Shown: positions 35,493 through 44,087 of the stretch, piece by piece | How positions within the stretch are numbered: the first letter of the stretch is position 1 | Layout of the letters: each line of letters starts with the position of its first letter | NCBI RefSeq assembly: GCF_003605405.2 | Contig: NZ_QYTW02000022.1 | Coordinates: 1 to 64,000, forward strand | Source: Siminovitchia terrae | GTDB taxonomy: Bacteria > Bacillota > Bacilli > Bacillales > Bacillaceae_C | Length of the DNA: 64,000 nt | Direction of reading: 5' to 3' | Notes under the pieces: generated by a model | The model's input: only the letters and a program-made list of their open reading frames with translations | The model's database searches: none | Told to the model about the DNA's origin: nothing | Translations under genes and position numbers: made by a program

Positions 35493-36368
35493 TTATAAAT
35501 CAATAGGTCGTTTGTTTTCGTCAAGAGTAAATCCTTCTCCCATTACATCATGGACGACAATCACGGAAACGAAAGCATGGGGGTCAATGGCATGTATGAT
35601 TCTTTTCAAATTCACTATTTCGTTCCTGCCTACTACGCAGTATAGAACCTCGCGTTTTTCCTTTGTGAATGAGCCGTAACCTTTTAGCATGGTGACTCCT
35701 CTGCCCATTTCTTTCATGATGGCAGCTGCCAATTCGTCATAATGCTTCTCAGATATGACCATAGCCCCTCTTGCAGCGTAAGCTCCTTCTTGCATAAAGT
35801 CGATTACTCGGGCGCCGACAAAAACAGCAACCAGGGTATACATAGCTTCCTTATGATCCAAATAAGTTAAAAGGGAGACAAGAATAACGGTCGCATCAAA
35901 TGTAAACATTGTCCTTCCCATGCTAATTCCTTTATATTTAAAGATGAGTCGTGCGATAATATCTACACCGCCGGTTGTTCCGCCAAAACGAAAAATGATA
36001 CCGAGACCGATACCGGCGAATACTCCGGCGAACAGGGCTGCAAGAAAAAGATCTCCATCTAACGGAATAGCGATTTGAAATCTTTGAAAGATGAAGAGGA
36101 ATATAGAAACCGCTACGGTTCCTATTACTGTATATAGAAAGGATTTTTTTCCAAGCAGCTTCCACCCGATCGCAAAGAGAGGAATGTTCAATACTAAGTT
36201 ACTATACGAAGGGTCAATTTGGAATAAGAAGTACAGAAGAAGGGTAATTCCTGTAAATCCGCCTTCGGCTAAGTTATTTTGCATATTAAAATGTACTAGT
36301 CCAAATGCAAAAATTGCTGCTCCCAAAAGAATCAAAAGAATATTTTTTATTTTTAATTGGAAAAGCAC
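35493..36368 (-). CDS. ypjC: YitT-family membrane protein YpjC
   Basis: About 291 residues: five or six membrane segments (DUF161 repeats, with the LAEGGFTGITLLLY and GTTGGVDIIARLI motifs), then a soluble DUF2179 domain at the C-terminus (about 205-291, VVGRNEIVNLKRIIHAIDP). The GTG at 36368 has GGGGG seven bases upstream and starts MLFQLKIKN; an in-frame GTG at 36386 overlaps that site. It is the only minus-strand gene in this stretch. Function unknown. Confidence 0.85.
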   Translation of the reverse strand: MLFQLKIKNILLILLGAAIFAFGLVHFNMQNNLAEGGFTGITLLLYFLFQIDPSYSNLVLNIPLFAIGWKLLGKKSFLYTVIGTVAVSIFLFIFQRFQIAIPLDGDLFLAALFAGVFAGIGLGIIFRFGGTTGGVDIIARLIFKYKGISMGRTMFTFDATVILVSLLTYLDHKEAMYTLVAVFVGARVIDFMQEGAYAARGAMVISEKHYDELAAAIMKEMGRGVTMLKGYGSFTKEKREVLYCVVGRNEIVNLKRIIHAIDPHAFVSVIVVHDVMGEGFTLDENKRPIDL

Positions 36369-36509
36369 CACTACGCCCCCTGGCACAAAATGTTTTTGGA
36401 ATTCTAATTATAACCAATACAGGATTATATCAGCAACTTCCATCAATTGAGCGCTTTCGTTTGTATATGAAAAAAGAATTAGCTAACATATGGTAAGAAG
36501 GTGAGGAAA

Positions 36510-36857
36510 ATGAAAGAAAATAAAACAGTTAGGCAACTCCAAAATGAAGTGGATGAATATATCGGACAGTTTAAGGAGGGGTACTTTAGCCCGCTCGCAA
36601 TGACTGCCAGGTTAACAGAAGAACTTGGTGAGCTAGCCAGAGAAGTCAACCACTATTATGGAGAGAAGCAGAAAAAAAGCGACGAAAAAGAAAATACAGT
36701 TCAAGAAGAGCTGGGAGATTTGCTTTTCGTTATCATTTGCCTGGCGAATTCGCTTGATATTGATCTGCAGACAGCTCATGATCAAGTGATGCATAAATTT
36801 AAAACGAGAGATAAAGACAGATGGACAAAAAAGGATGAAGGTGATTTTGATGAGTGA
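36510..36857 (+). CDS. ypjD: MazG-like nucleotide pyrophosphohydrolase YpjD
   Basis: 115 residues. Metal-binding motifs of the MazG superfamily are visible: EELGE (37-41) and EELGD (67-71). Such enzymes hydrolyse nucleoside triphosphates to monophosphates, perhaps to clean up damaged nucleotides. The ATG at 36510 follows AAGGTGAGG. The end overlaps dapB by eight bases and it opens the ypjD-dapB-bshB1-bshA-cca-birA operon. Confidence 0.87.
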   Translation: MKENKTVRQLQNEVDEYIGQFKEGYFSPLAMTARLTEELGELAREVNHYYGEKQKKSDEKENTVQEELGDLLFVIICLANSLDIDLQTAHDQVMHKFKTRDKDRWTKKDEGDFDE

Positions 36858-37656
36858 TGAAACGATCCGAGTAATAGTAGCGGGCCCGCGCGGCCGTATG
36901 GGAAAAGAAGCTGTTCAGCTTGTAAAAGAGACACCAAATTTTGAACTTGCAGCAGTGATTGATAGAAAAAATGAAGGCAAACTCCTTTCAGAAGTGGAAG
37001 GTTTTGCAGGTTTGGATGTTCCTGTATTTATCGACCCGGCAGAATGCTTTCAACAGGCGAATGCGGATGTTCTAATAGATTTGACGACTCCTGAAAGAGG
37101 ATATATACATACAAAAAACGCCTTGGAACATAATGTTCGACCAGTGGTGGGAACAACAGGTTTTACTCCTGAACAGCTAGATGAATTAAAGGAGTTGGCC
37201 GAACAAAAGGGAATTGGATGCATCATTGCTCCAAACTTCGCCATTGGCGCCATTCTGATGATGAAGTTTTCAGAAATGGCCTCTAAATACTTTGATGATG
37301 TAGAAATAATAGAGATGCATCACGATCAAAAACTGGATGCACCTTCAGGTACAGCTATAAAAACCGCGGAAATGATTACAAATAACCGGAAACCCAAAAA
37401 GCAGGGGCATGAAGATGAAAAAGAAACAATCGAGGGAGCACGGGGAGCGGATTTTGAAGGCATGCGGCTCCACAGTGTAAGGCTTCCTGGATTGGTTGCT
37501 CATCAACAGGTCCTGTTCGGAGCGGGCGGACAGACCTTGACAATCAGGCATGATTCTTATAATCGCGCTTCTTTCATGTCTGGTGTAAAAGTATCCGTCG
37601 AAACCGTCATGGGATTGGATACTCTGGTTTATGGACTTGAATCCATTTTAGATTAA
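36850..37656 (+). CDS. dapB: 4-hydroxy-tetrahydrodipicolinate reductase
   Basis: 268 residues, lysine and diaminopimelate synthesis. The nucleotide-binding loop is [13 protein letters not shown] near 10-22, and the catalytic region [16 protein letters not shown] lies near 157-172. The ATG at 36850 is preceded by AAGGTGAT. In B. subtilis mgsA follows dapB; here bshB1 follows after 12 bases. Confidence 0.95.
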   Translation: MSDETIRVIVAGPRGRMGKEAVQLVKETPNFELAAVIDRKNEGKLLSEVEGFAGLDVPVFIDPAECFQQANADVLIDLTTPERGYIHTKNALEHNVRPVVGTTGFTPEQLDELKELAEQKGIGCIIAPNFAIGAILMMKFSEMASKYFDDVEIIEMHHDQKLDAPSGTAIKTAEMITNNRKPKKQGHEDEKETIEGARGADFEGMRLHSVRLPGLVAHQQVLFGAGGQTLTIRHDSYNRASFMSGVKVSVETVMGLDTLVYGLESILD

Positions 37657-37668
37657 GGTGGGATCCAG

Positions 37669-38385
37669 TTGATTCAAAAAAAAATCGATGTACTCGCTTT
37701 CGGCGCCCATTCTGATGATGTGGAAATCGGAATGGCCGGATCTATATATAAATGGACAGCATCCGGCAGGAACGTAGTGATATGCGATTTGACGAGGGCG
37801 GAGCTATCCTCTAATGGAACAGTGGAGACAAGGTTACAGGAAGCTTCAGAAGCTGCAAGCAGGATGGGTGTCCTTGAAAGAGTAAATCTGCAATTGCCAG
37901 ACCGCGGCTTGTATATGAAAGATGAGTACATCCGTCAGATAGTCGACTTGATTAGAAAGTATAGCCCAACCCTTGTATTTGCTCCATTTTCTGAAGATCG
38001 ACATCCTGATCATGGACGCTGCGCTGAATTGGTAAAGGAAGCATTCTTTTCTGCAGGGATCAAAAAGTTTGAGACCCCTGGCGGAAATAGTGCCCATAAG
38101 CCAAATAATCTGTTCTATTATTTTATTAACAGCCAGCCGCGCCCGGATTTTGTCTTGGATATATCCGGGTTCATGGACCAAAAGCTCTCAGCACTTCAAG
38201 CATATCAGTCGCAATTCCTACCAGGCGAATCGGGTGTTAAAACGCCATTAACCGATGGTTATTTAGAAAGAGTTGAAGCAAGAGAGAGAATCTACGGAGT
38301 GGAAGCGGGAGTCACTTTTGCAGAAGGATTTAAAATAGACCGTCCACTTTTAATCAATCAAAATATATTTGGGGAAGGATTATGA
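37669..38385 (+). CDS. bshB1: Bacillithiol biosynthesis deacetylase BshB1
   Basis: 238 residues. It removes acetyl from GlcNAc-malate to give GlcN-malate, the second step of bacillithiol synthesis. The zinc motif AHSDD (His14, Asp16, Asp17) and HPDH near 109-112 identify it. TTG start at 37669, with AGGTGG upstream. It overlaps bshA by four bases. As in many genomes the third enzyme, BshC, is not nearby. Confidence 0.95.
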   Translation: MIQKKIDVLAFGAHSDDVEIGMAGSIYKWTASGRNVVICDLTRAELSSNGTVETRLQEASEAASRMGVLERVNLQLPDRGLYMKDEYIRQIVDLIRKYSPTLVFAPFSEDRHPDHGRCAELVKEAFFSAGIKKFETPGGNSAHKPNNLFYYFINSQPRPDFVLDISGFMDQKLSALQAYQSQFLPGESGVKTPLTDGYLERVEARERIYGVEAGVTFAEGFKIDRPLLINQNIFGEGL

Positions 38386-39521
38386 AACTAAACATAGGCA
38401 TTACCTGTTATCCGACGGTGGGCGGTTCCGGTGTGGTGGCAACGGAACTGGGCAAACACCTGGCCGAAAGAGGCCATAAGATTCACTTTATATCTTCAAA
38501 TATTCCATTTCGGCTGAACCTATGGCATCATAATATTTTTTTTCACCAGGTAACAGTCAATCAATATTCGCTTTTTCAATATCCTCCTTATGATATTGCG
38601 TTGGCAAGTAAAATGGCGGAGGTTATCAAAAGGGAAAAGCTTGATATCTTACATGTGCATTACGCTATTCCACATGCAGTTTGCGCGATTTTGGGCAAAC
38701 AAATGTCCGGTACAGATGTAAAGATTGTAACGACTTTACATGGGACAGATATTTCAGTTTTGGGGTATGATTCAACCCTGGCGGAAGCGATCAAGTTCGG
38801 AATTGAAAAGTCAGACCGGGTTACCGCGGTATCACATGCATTGGCCGCTCAAACAAAAGAGCTGGTAGCCCCTGATCAATCAATAAAAGTGATTCACAAT
38901 TTCATTGATGATCGGATCTATCAAAAGGTGAACATAGATGGCTTGAAAGAGGCGTATGGAATTTCTCAAGAAGAAAAAGTGGTGATTCATGTCTCCAACT
39001 TTAGAAAAGTAAAAAGAGTCCGTGATGTTGTCATCGCTTTTTCAAAAATTGCGTCTAAAATAAAGGCCAAATTACTTCTCGTCGGCGATGGGCCTGAAAT
39101 GACAGATATTTGCGGACTTGTAGAAAAACTATCTTTGGATAAAGAAGTGTTGTTCCTAGGTCGGCAGGATCATTTGGAAGAACTCTATTCGATAAGTGAC
39201 CTCATGCTTCTTTTATCGGAAAAAGAAAGCTTTGGCCTTGTTGCCCTAGAGGGGATGGCGTGCGGTGTTCCGTGCATCGGAACAAGGATCGACGGCATTC
39301 CGGAAGTAATTGAAGATGGATATAATGGCTTTTTATGCGAGCTCGGCAATACTGACGATGTTGCGGATAAAGCGTTGCTTTTGCTGAAAAACGATGAGTT
39401 GCTGAACCGTTTTTCCAGGCAGGCAATGTCTGTTCCAGCAGAGCGTTTTGCTTCTGAAATGATTGTTTCTCAATACGAGGATGTATACGAGTCCGTTCTT
39501 GGCAGTAAGAAAGAAGGCTGA
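38382..39521 (+). CDS. bshA: N-acetyl-alpha-D-glucosaminyl L-malate synthase BshA
   Basis: 379 residues, a GT4 glycosyltransferase that joins UDP-GlcNAc and malate, the first step of bacillithiol synthesis. The N-terminal acceptor domain opens with [17 protein letters not shown], and the donor-binding E-x7-E motif is ESFGLVALE near the C-terminal domain (about 285-293). The ATG overlaps the bshB1 stop (ATGA), so the two are coupled. Confidence 0.95.
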   Translation: MKLNIGITCYPTVGGSGVVATELGKHLAERGHKIHFISSNIPFRLNLWHHNIFFHQVTVNQYSLFQYPPYDIALASKMAEVIKREKLDILHVHYAIPHAVCAILGKQMSGTDVKIVTTLHGTDISVLGYDSTLAEAIKFGIEKSDRVTAVSHALAAQTKELVAPDQSIKVIHNFIDDRIYQKVNIDGLKEAYGISQEEKVVIHVSNFRKVKRVRDVVIAFSKIASKIKAKLLLVGDGPEMTDICGLVEKLSLDKEVLFLGRQDHLEELYSISDLMLLLSEKESFGLVALEGMACGVPCIGTRIDGIPEVIEDGYNGFLCELGNTDDVADKALLLLKNDELLNRFSRQAMSVPAERFASEMIVSQYEDVYESVLGSKKEG

Positions 39522-39525
39522 AATC

Positions 39526-40719
39526 ATGAAAGAACCATTTTTGTCGGCACTGCCGATTATCGAGAATATTCAAAAGGCAGGATATGAAGCATATTTTGTA
39601 GGTGGTTCGGTCAGGGACTTTCTGCTTGGGAAAGAAATTCATGATGTAGATATCGCCACTTCCGCAACTCCTACAGAATTGAAAGCCATATTTCCAAAGA
39701 CTGTGGATGTCGGCATTGCTCACGGCACCATTATTGTAATTAGAAAAGGACAGGGGTTTGAGGTCACTACCTACCGGACAGAGGCAGACTATAAGGATTA
39801 CAGGCGGCCTGAGTCCGTTTCTTTTGTTCGCCACTTAACAGAAGATCTGAAACGCCGTGATTTTACAATGAATGCGATAGCCATGGATAAAAATGGTTCG
39901 CTTGTCGATCCATTTGAAGGACAAAAAGCATTGAAGGATAAGTTAATTGTAACAGTCGGTTCTGCCGATGAACGGTTTCAAGAGGATGCTTTGCGTTTAA
40001 TGAGGGCAATCCGCTTTGTAAGCCAGCTCGGTTTTCGGCTTGAATCGGAAACGGAAAAAGCAATTGGGACTTATGCCCATCTGCTGCAGCATATCGCTGT
40101 GGAGAGAATCATGTCTGAAATGGCTAAAATTTTGGATGGCCCCTACAAAACGGACGCTTTTTTAATCCTGTTAAAAAGCGGGCTTTATCAATATTTACCT
40201 TCCTTATTCAACGAAAGAGATGTTCTTGTAACAAGTCTGGATTATAGTGTTTCAACCTTGAATGAAAATCAGATGTGGCTGTTAGCTTTGCATTTTTCTC
40301 ATACAGTCGATAGTGTCAAACAGCTCAAAGAATGGAAGCTTCCTGCAAAAAAAATAAAGGTATTGCTCCGGGCATTGGATTTTTTAAAACTGAGAATTCA
40401 TCATGATTGGTCTGCCTATCATTTATTTATGGCTGGAAGGGATATAGCCGTACTTGTAGAGACTGTTTACCAAACCATACAGCACAAGCCGGTGGATAGC
40501 TCCGTCAAGCAAGTCAATGACCATTTTGATCAGCTCACGATCAAAGCCAGGAATCAGTTGGCTGTGACAGGAAATGATTTGTTAATGTGGGCTGATGCTC
40601 CAGGAGGCCCCTGGGTGAAGGAATTGTTGGAGAACATCATTCAAGCAGTCCTAAACGAAGATGTTGCCAACGATAAAGATCAAATCAGGAGGTGGATAAA
40701 AGCTTGCGGACTTCTATAA
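39526..40719 (+). CDS. cca: CCA tRNA nucleotidyltransferase
   Basis: 397 residues, as in B. subtilis. It adds or repairs the 3' CCA of tRNA. The nucleotidyltransferase motif is GGSVRDFLLGKEIHDVD (26-42), with catalytic Asp40 and Asp42, followed by RRDFTMNAIA and ERFQEDALRLMRAIRF. The ATG at 39526 lies five bases after the bshA stop; the reading frame also runs upstream inside bshA but this part is a shadow. It overlaps birA by 16 bases. Confidence 0.95.
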   Translation: MKEPFLSALPIIENIQKAGYEAYFVGGSVRDFLLGKEIHDVDIATSATPTELKAIFPKTVDVGIAHGTIIVIRKGQGFEVTTYRTEADYKDYRRPESVSFVRHLTEDLKRRDFTMNAIAMDKNGSLVDPFEGQKALKDKLIVTVGSADERFQEDALRLMRAIRFVSQLGFRLESETEKAIGTYAHLLQHIAVERIMSEMAKILDGPYKTDAFLILLKSGLYQYLPSLFNERDVLVTSLDYSVSTLNENQMWLLALHFSHTVDSVKQLKEWKLPAKKIKVLLRALDFLKLRIHHDWSAYHLFMAGRDIAVLVETVYQTIQHKPVDSSVKQVNDHFDQLTIKARNQLAVTGNDLLMWADAPGGPWVKELLENIIQAVLNEDVANDKDQIRRWIKACGLL

Positions 40720-41684
40720 GACAGCAATTAATTGAGGCTCTTTCAGGAGCGGGAGGAGAATTTCTATCAGGACAGACTCTGGCAGAAATCATCGGCTGTT
40801 CCAGAACGGCCATTTGGAAGCATATTGAGGAACTAAGGAAGGACGGTTTTGTATTGGAAGCCGTCAGAAACAAAGGGTATAGGATTGTCAGTACTCCTGA
40901 AGACATAACTGAAAATGACATCCTTTTTGGACTTGAAACCGACAAGTTTGGAAGAAATATCCACTATTATGAATCTCTTGGCTCCACCCAAAAAGCAGCT
41001 CACCAGTTAGCGTATGATGGAGCGCCAGAAGGTACACTCGTCATTACAGAAGAGCAAACATCCGGAAGAGGCAGGCTAGGAAGGGAATGGTATTCTCTAA
41101 GCGGCAAAGGGATTTGGATGAGCCTCATTGTAAGGCCAGATCTGCCGCCGCAACAAGCTCCCCAATTTACCTTGGTCACAGCTGTTGCAATTGCTCGTGC
41201 CATAGAAGAGATTACAGGGATTACGCCAGAAATAAAGTGGCCAAATGATGTGTTAATTAATGGTAAAAAAGTGGTTGGGATATTAACCGAGCTGCAGGCT
41301 GAATCCGATAAAATTTCCTCTTTAATCATTGGAATCGGAATGAATGCGAATCATGAGCCGGATGATTTTCCACCGGCTGTTGAACAGACGGCTACATCAC
41401 TTTTTATCGAAAAAGGAGAAAAGATTCCACGTGCTAGATTGATCCAAGCCTTTTTAAAAAATTTCGAACGTTATTATTCAATATATGTAACTGAAGGATT
41501 TAGGCCTATTCGTATTTTATGGGAAAGCTATGCTGTTAGTATCGGGAAGAGGGTCAAAGCCACCACAGTAACAGGTGTAATTGCTGGACGGGCAATAGGC
41601 ATTACTGATGAAGGAGTTTTGAGAATTGAGGATGATGAGGGCGTCATCCACAATATATATTCTGCCGATATACAGCAAACATAG
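40704..41684 (+). CDS. birA: Biotin-protein ligase and biotin operon repressor
   Basis: 326 residues. It attaches biotin to carboxyl carrier protein and represses biotin genes. The N-terminal winged helix covers about 1-60 (SGQTLAEIIGCSRTAIWKHI), followed by the ligase domain with TSGRGRLGREW and KWPNDVLING, and a C-terminal SH3-like domain. The TTG at 40704 follows AGGAGGTGG; an in-frame GTG at 40692 is part of that site. Last gene of the operon that begins at ypjD. Confidence 0.95.
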   Translation: MRTSIRQQLIEALSGAGGEFLSGQTLAEIIGCSRTAIWKHIEELRKDGFVLEAVRNKGYRIVSTPEDITENDILFGLETDKFGRNIHYYESLGSTQKAAHQLAYDGAPEGTLVITEEQTSGRGRLGREWYSLSGKGIWMSLIVRPDLPPQQAPQFTLVTAVAIARAIEEITGITPEIKWPNDVLINGKKVVGILTELQAESDKISSLIIGIGMNANHEPDDFPPAVEQTATSLFIEKGEKIPRARLIQAFLKNFERYYSIYVTEGFRPIRILWESYAVSIGKRVKATTVTGVIAGRAIGITDEGVLRIEDDEGVIHNIYSADIQQT

Positions 41685-41720
41685 ATTTCTTTTGCCATCA
41701 TGGGCAACTTTCCACTTTTG

Positions 41721-41750
41721 TTGGTCATTCGACGAAATATTTGCTATACT
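41721..41750 (+). promoter_or_regulatory. Vegetative promoter upstream of panB
   Basis: TTGGTC (41721-41726) and TATACT (41745-41750) are 18 bp apart. It would give a leader of about 210 bases before panB. Confidence 0.5.
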
Positions 41751-41820
41751 TTTTTTGGGCGGTATCATATTTTGAGCTGCACCACAAAATATAAGAAAAA
41801 ACGATTAATTCTGCCTTGAT

Positions 41821-41905
41821 CCTCTAAAAGGACGGGGACAGAGGACCGAAACGAACGAGTGACAGTTACGGAGTCCTTCTGCCTTTTTTGGAGAGGACTC
41901 CTTTT
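41821..41905 (+). promoter_or_regulatory. panB leader with a terminator-like hairpin and alternative pairing
   Basis: GGAGTCCT (41870-41877) pairs with AGGACTCC (41894-41901), followed by TTTT, and lies 60 bases before the panB start. Upstream AGGAC (41829-41833) and GAGGAC (41841-41846) can also pair with the GTCCT of the left arm. This layout could be an attenuator or an ordinary weak terminator. No known riboswitch or T-box was recognised. Confidence 0.35.
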
Positions 41906-41968
41906 GCATTCAAAGTGCTGCTACTCTGTTTCATTTCGTATCCTCTACAAAAAAGGAGGATGAACAAA

Positions 41969-42805
41969 ATGAAGTCAACAACAGATTTTTTGAAAATGAA
42001 ACAAGCTGGGGAAAAAATTGCGATGCTTACTGCTTATGATTACCCGCAGGCGAAGCTCGCGGAAGAAGCAGGAGTGGATATGATTCTTGTTGGCGATTCC
42101 CTAGGGATGGTTGTGCTGGGTTATGATTCGACAGTACCCGTTACAACGAATGATATGATCCATCACACAAAAGCGGTTAAGCGAGGTGCGAAGGACACAT
42201 TTATTGTCACTGATCTCCCATTTATGACGTTTCATATCAGCAAAGAAGAGGCTCTGAGGGCTGCAGGTAAAATCATGCAAGAAAGCGGGGCACATGCTGT
42301 TAAGATTGAAGGCGGGGGAGAAGTGGTTGAAACGATCAGGGCTCTGACAAATGCAGGCGTGCCTGTCATGGGGCATCTTGGATTGACACCGCAAACAGCG
42401 GGAGTGCTCGGCGGATATAAGGTACAGGCAAAAACAGCTGAAGCTGCTTCCGAATTGATTGAAGAGGCGAAAAAATGTGAAGAGGCTGGCGCTTTTGCCA
42501 TCGTTTTGGAATGTATACCGCATCAATTAGGAAAAGAAGTCGCTTCCCAAATCAATATCCCCGTCATCGGGATTGGTGCAGGGCCTGATACAGATGGACA
42601 AGTTCTTGTCTTTCATGACGTTGTTACATTCGGCGTAGACCGCGTCCCCAAGTTTGTTAAAAAATTTGCAGATATAGATTTTGAAGCATCAGCAGGTATT
42701 GGGAAATATGTAGAAGAAGTAAAATCAGGTGTGTTTCCCGATCTTCAGCAACATACATTTGAAATGAAGCAGGAAGAACTGTCTTCTTTGTACGGAGGAA
42801 AGTAA
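41969..42805 (+). CDS. panB: 3-methyl-2-oxobutanoate hydroxymethyltransferase
   Basis: 278 residues. It makes ketopantoate from alpha-ketoisovalerate, first committed step of pantothenate synthesis. The typical [19 protein letters not shown] and [17 protein letters not shown] segments (about 24-60) and the MGHLGLTPQ motif (near 132) are present. ATG at 41969 follows AAAGGAGG; frames upstream from 41888 run through the leader. panC follows but is separated from it by repeat copy D. Confidence 0.95.
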   Translation: MKSTTDFLKMKQAGEKIAMLTAYDYPQAKLAEEAGVDMILVGDSLGMVVLGYDSTVPVTTNDMIHHTKAVKRGAKDTFIVTDLPFMTFHISKEEALRAAGKIMQESGAHAVKIEGGGEVVETIRALTNAGVPVMGHLGLTPQTAGVLGGYKVQAKTAEAASELIEEAKKCEEAGAFAIVLECIPHQLGKEVASQINIPVIGIGAGPDTDGQVLVFHDVVTFGVDRVPKFVKKFADIDFEASAGIGKYVEEVKSGVFPDLQQHTFEMKQEELSSLYGGK

Positions 42806-42815
42806 GTATCTTGCT

Positions 42816-43138
42816 ATGGAAAATTTTATATAAAAGAAATTTTTCTTTGTTCAGCTTCGACGTACATGACGTTCTAGTGCAAGCGAAGCGACAGAATGTC
42901 GCGATCTGAGCTGCCGACGTACAGGACGTGCTAGTGCAAGCGAAGCGACAGGAAGTCGCGATTTAAGCCTGCCGACGTACAGGAAGTACTAGTGCCACCG
43001 AAACCACAGGATGTGGCGGTTTGAGGCGGCCAGCGCCTAGCCCTCGAGGTCACAAGTCGTTTCCCAGAGGAGACTGAAGAACAGTCTCCTCTGGATCGTC
43101 TTGTTTGGCCGTGCTGGGCAAGGAGTTTGCGCTTTTTT
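42816..43138 (-). repeat. Dispersed modular repeat, copy D
   Basis: Long copy in the orientation of A and B, beginning ATGGAAAATTTTATA as copy A begins ATGGAAAATTTGATT. It has three CGACGTACAGGA-type boxes, GGTTTGAGGCGGCCAGCGCC, TGAAGAACAGTCTCCTC and a final GCGCTTTTTT. It splits panB and panC, which are contiguous in B. subtilis. Confidence 0.75.
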
Positions 43139-43152
43139 AGGAGGAAAATGAG

Positions 43153-43998
43153 TTGATCACAATCACGACAAAGCAGGAAATGCAACAACTGGCGAAACAG
43201 CATAAAGCAGAGGGAAAATCGATAGGCTTTGTCCCGACAATGGGCTATTTGCATGTAGGACATTTGAAACTTGTCAAGGAAGCCAAAAAAAGCAATGATA
43301 TCATCATCATGAGTATTTTTGTCAACCCGCTTCAATTTGGCCCGGGAGAAGATTATGATGCTTATCCCCGAAACCCTGAACGAGATAAACAGCTGGCGGA
43401 GGAAGCCGGGGTTGACATCTTATTTATGCCGAGCCTGGAAAATATGTATCGTAACGAAAAATCCATAGGAATGACTGTATTAAGGAGAACCAATGCCCTT
43501 TGTGGAATCAACCGGCCAGGCCACTTTGACGGGGTTGTGATGGTATTGTCGAAGCTTTTTAATATCATACTGCCTGATCGTGCCTATTTCGGCTTAAAAG
43601 ACGCACAGCAATTTGCTGTTGTATCTGGTCTTGTTGAAGATCTCGATTTTCCCCTTAAGCTTGTTCCTGTCGAGACAGTCAGGGAATCTTCCGGGTTAGC
43701 GGTCAGTTCAAGAAATGTCTACTTAAATGATAAAGAGCGGATTCAGGCAGCTGCTATATATAAAAGCTTGCAGAAAGCAAAAGAATTAATAAGCAACGGT
43801 GTCCAGGACATTGAAGCTATTATTGGTGAAGTGAAGGATTATATGAAAGCAAATATGAAGGCCGACATTGATTATGTTGAGTTATTAAGCTTTCCTGAGT
43901 TGGAGCAGATTGCGTCTCCAAAAGGTAAAGTGATTATTGCAGCTGCTGTTAAATTTTCCAAAGCGAGGCTCATTGACAATATTATTATTGATATATAA
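43153..43998 (+). CDS. panC: Pantothenate synthetase
   Basis: 281 residues. It joins pantoate and beta-alanine with ATP. The PTMGYLHVGHLKLV segment (28-41) contains the HxGH motif (His34, His37), and VRESSGLAVSSRN is the second nucleotide loop. The TTG at 43153 has AGGAGG eight bases upstream. panD, which supplies beta-alanine and follows panC in B. subtilis, is absent; dinG follows. Confidence 0.95.
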   Translation: MITITTKQEMQQLAKQHKAEGKSIGFVPTMGYLHVGHLKLVKEAKKSNDIIIMSIFVNPLQFGPGEDYDAYPRNPERDKQLAEEAGVDILFMPSLENMYRNEKSIGMTVLRRTNALCGINRPGHFDGVVMVLSKLFNIILPDRAYFGLKDAQQFAVVSGLVEDLDFPLKLVPVETVRESSGLAVSSRNVYLNDKERIQAAAIYKSLQKAKELISNGVQDIEAIIGEVKDYMKANMKADIDYVELLSFPELEQIASPKGKVIIAAAVKFSKARLIDNIIIDI

Positions 43999-44087
43999 TT
44001 GGTTTTGATTTTGGGTGGAAAGAGGGCTCATATATGGTAAACTAACTAAGAGCAACGATTGTTTATAGTATTAAAGGTGTGAAGCGG

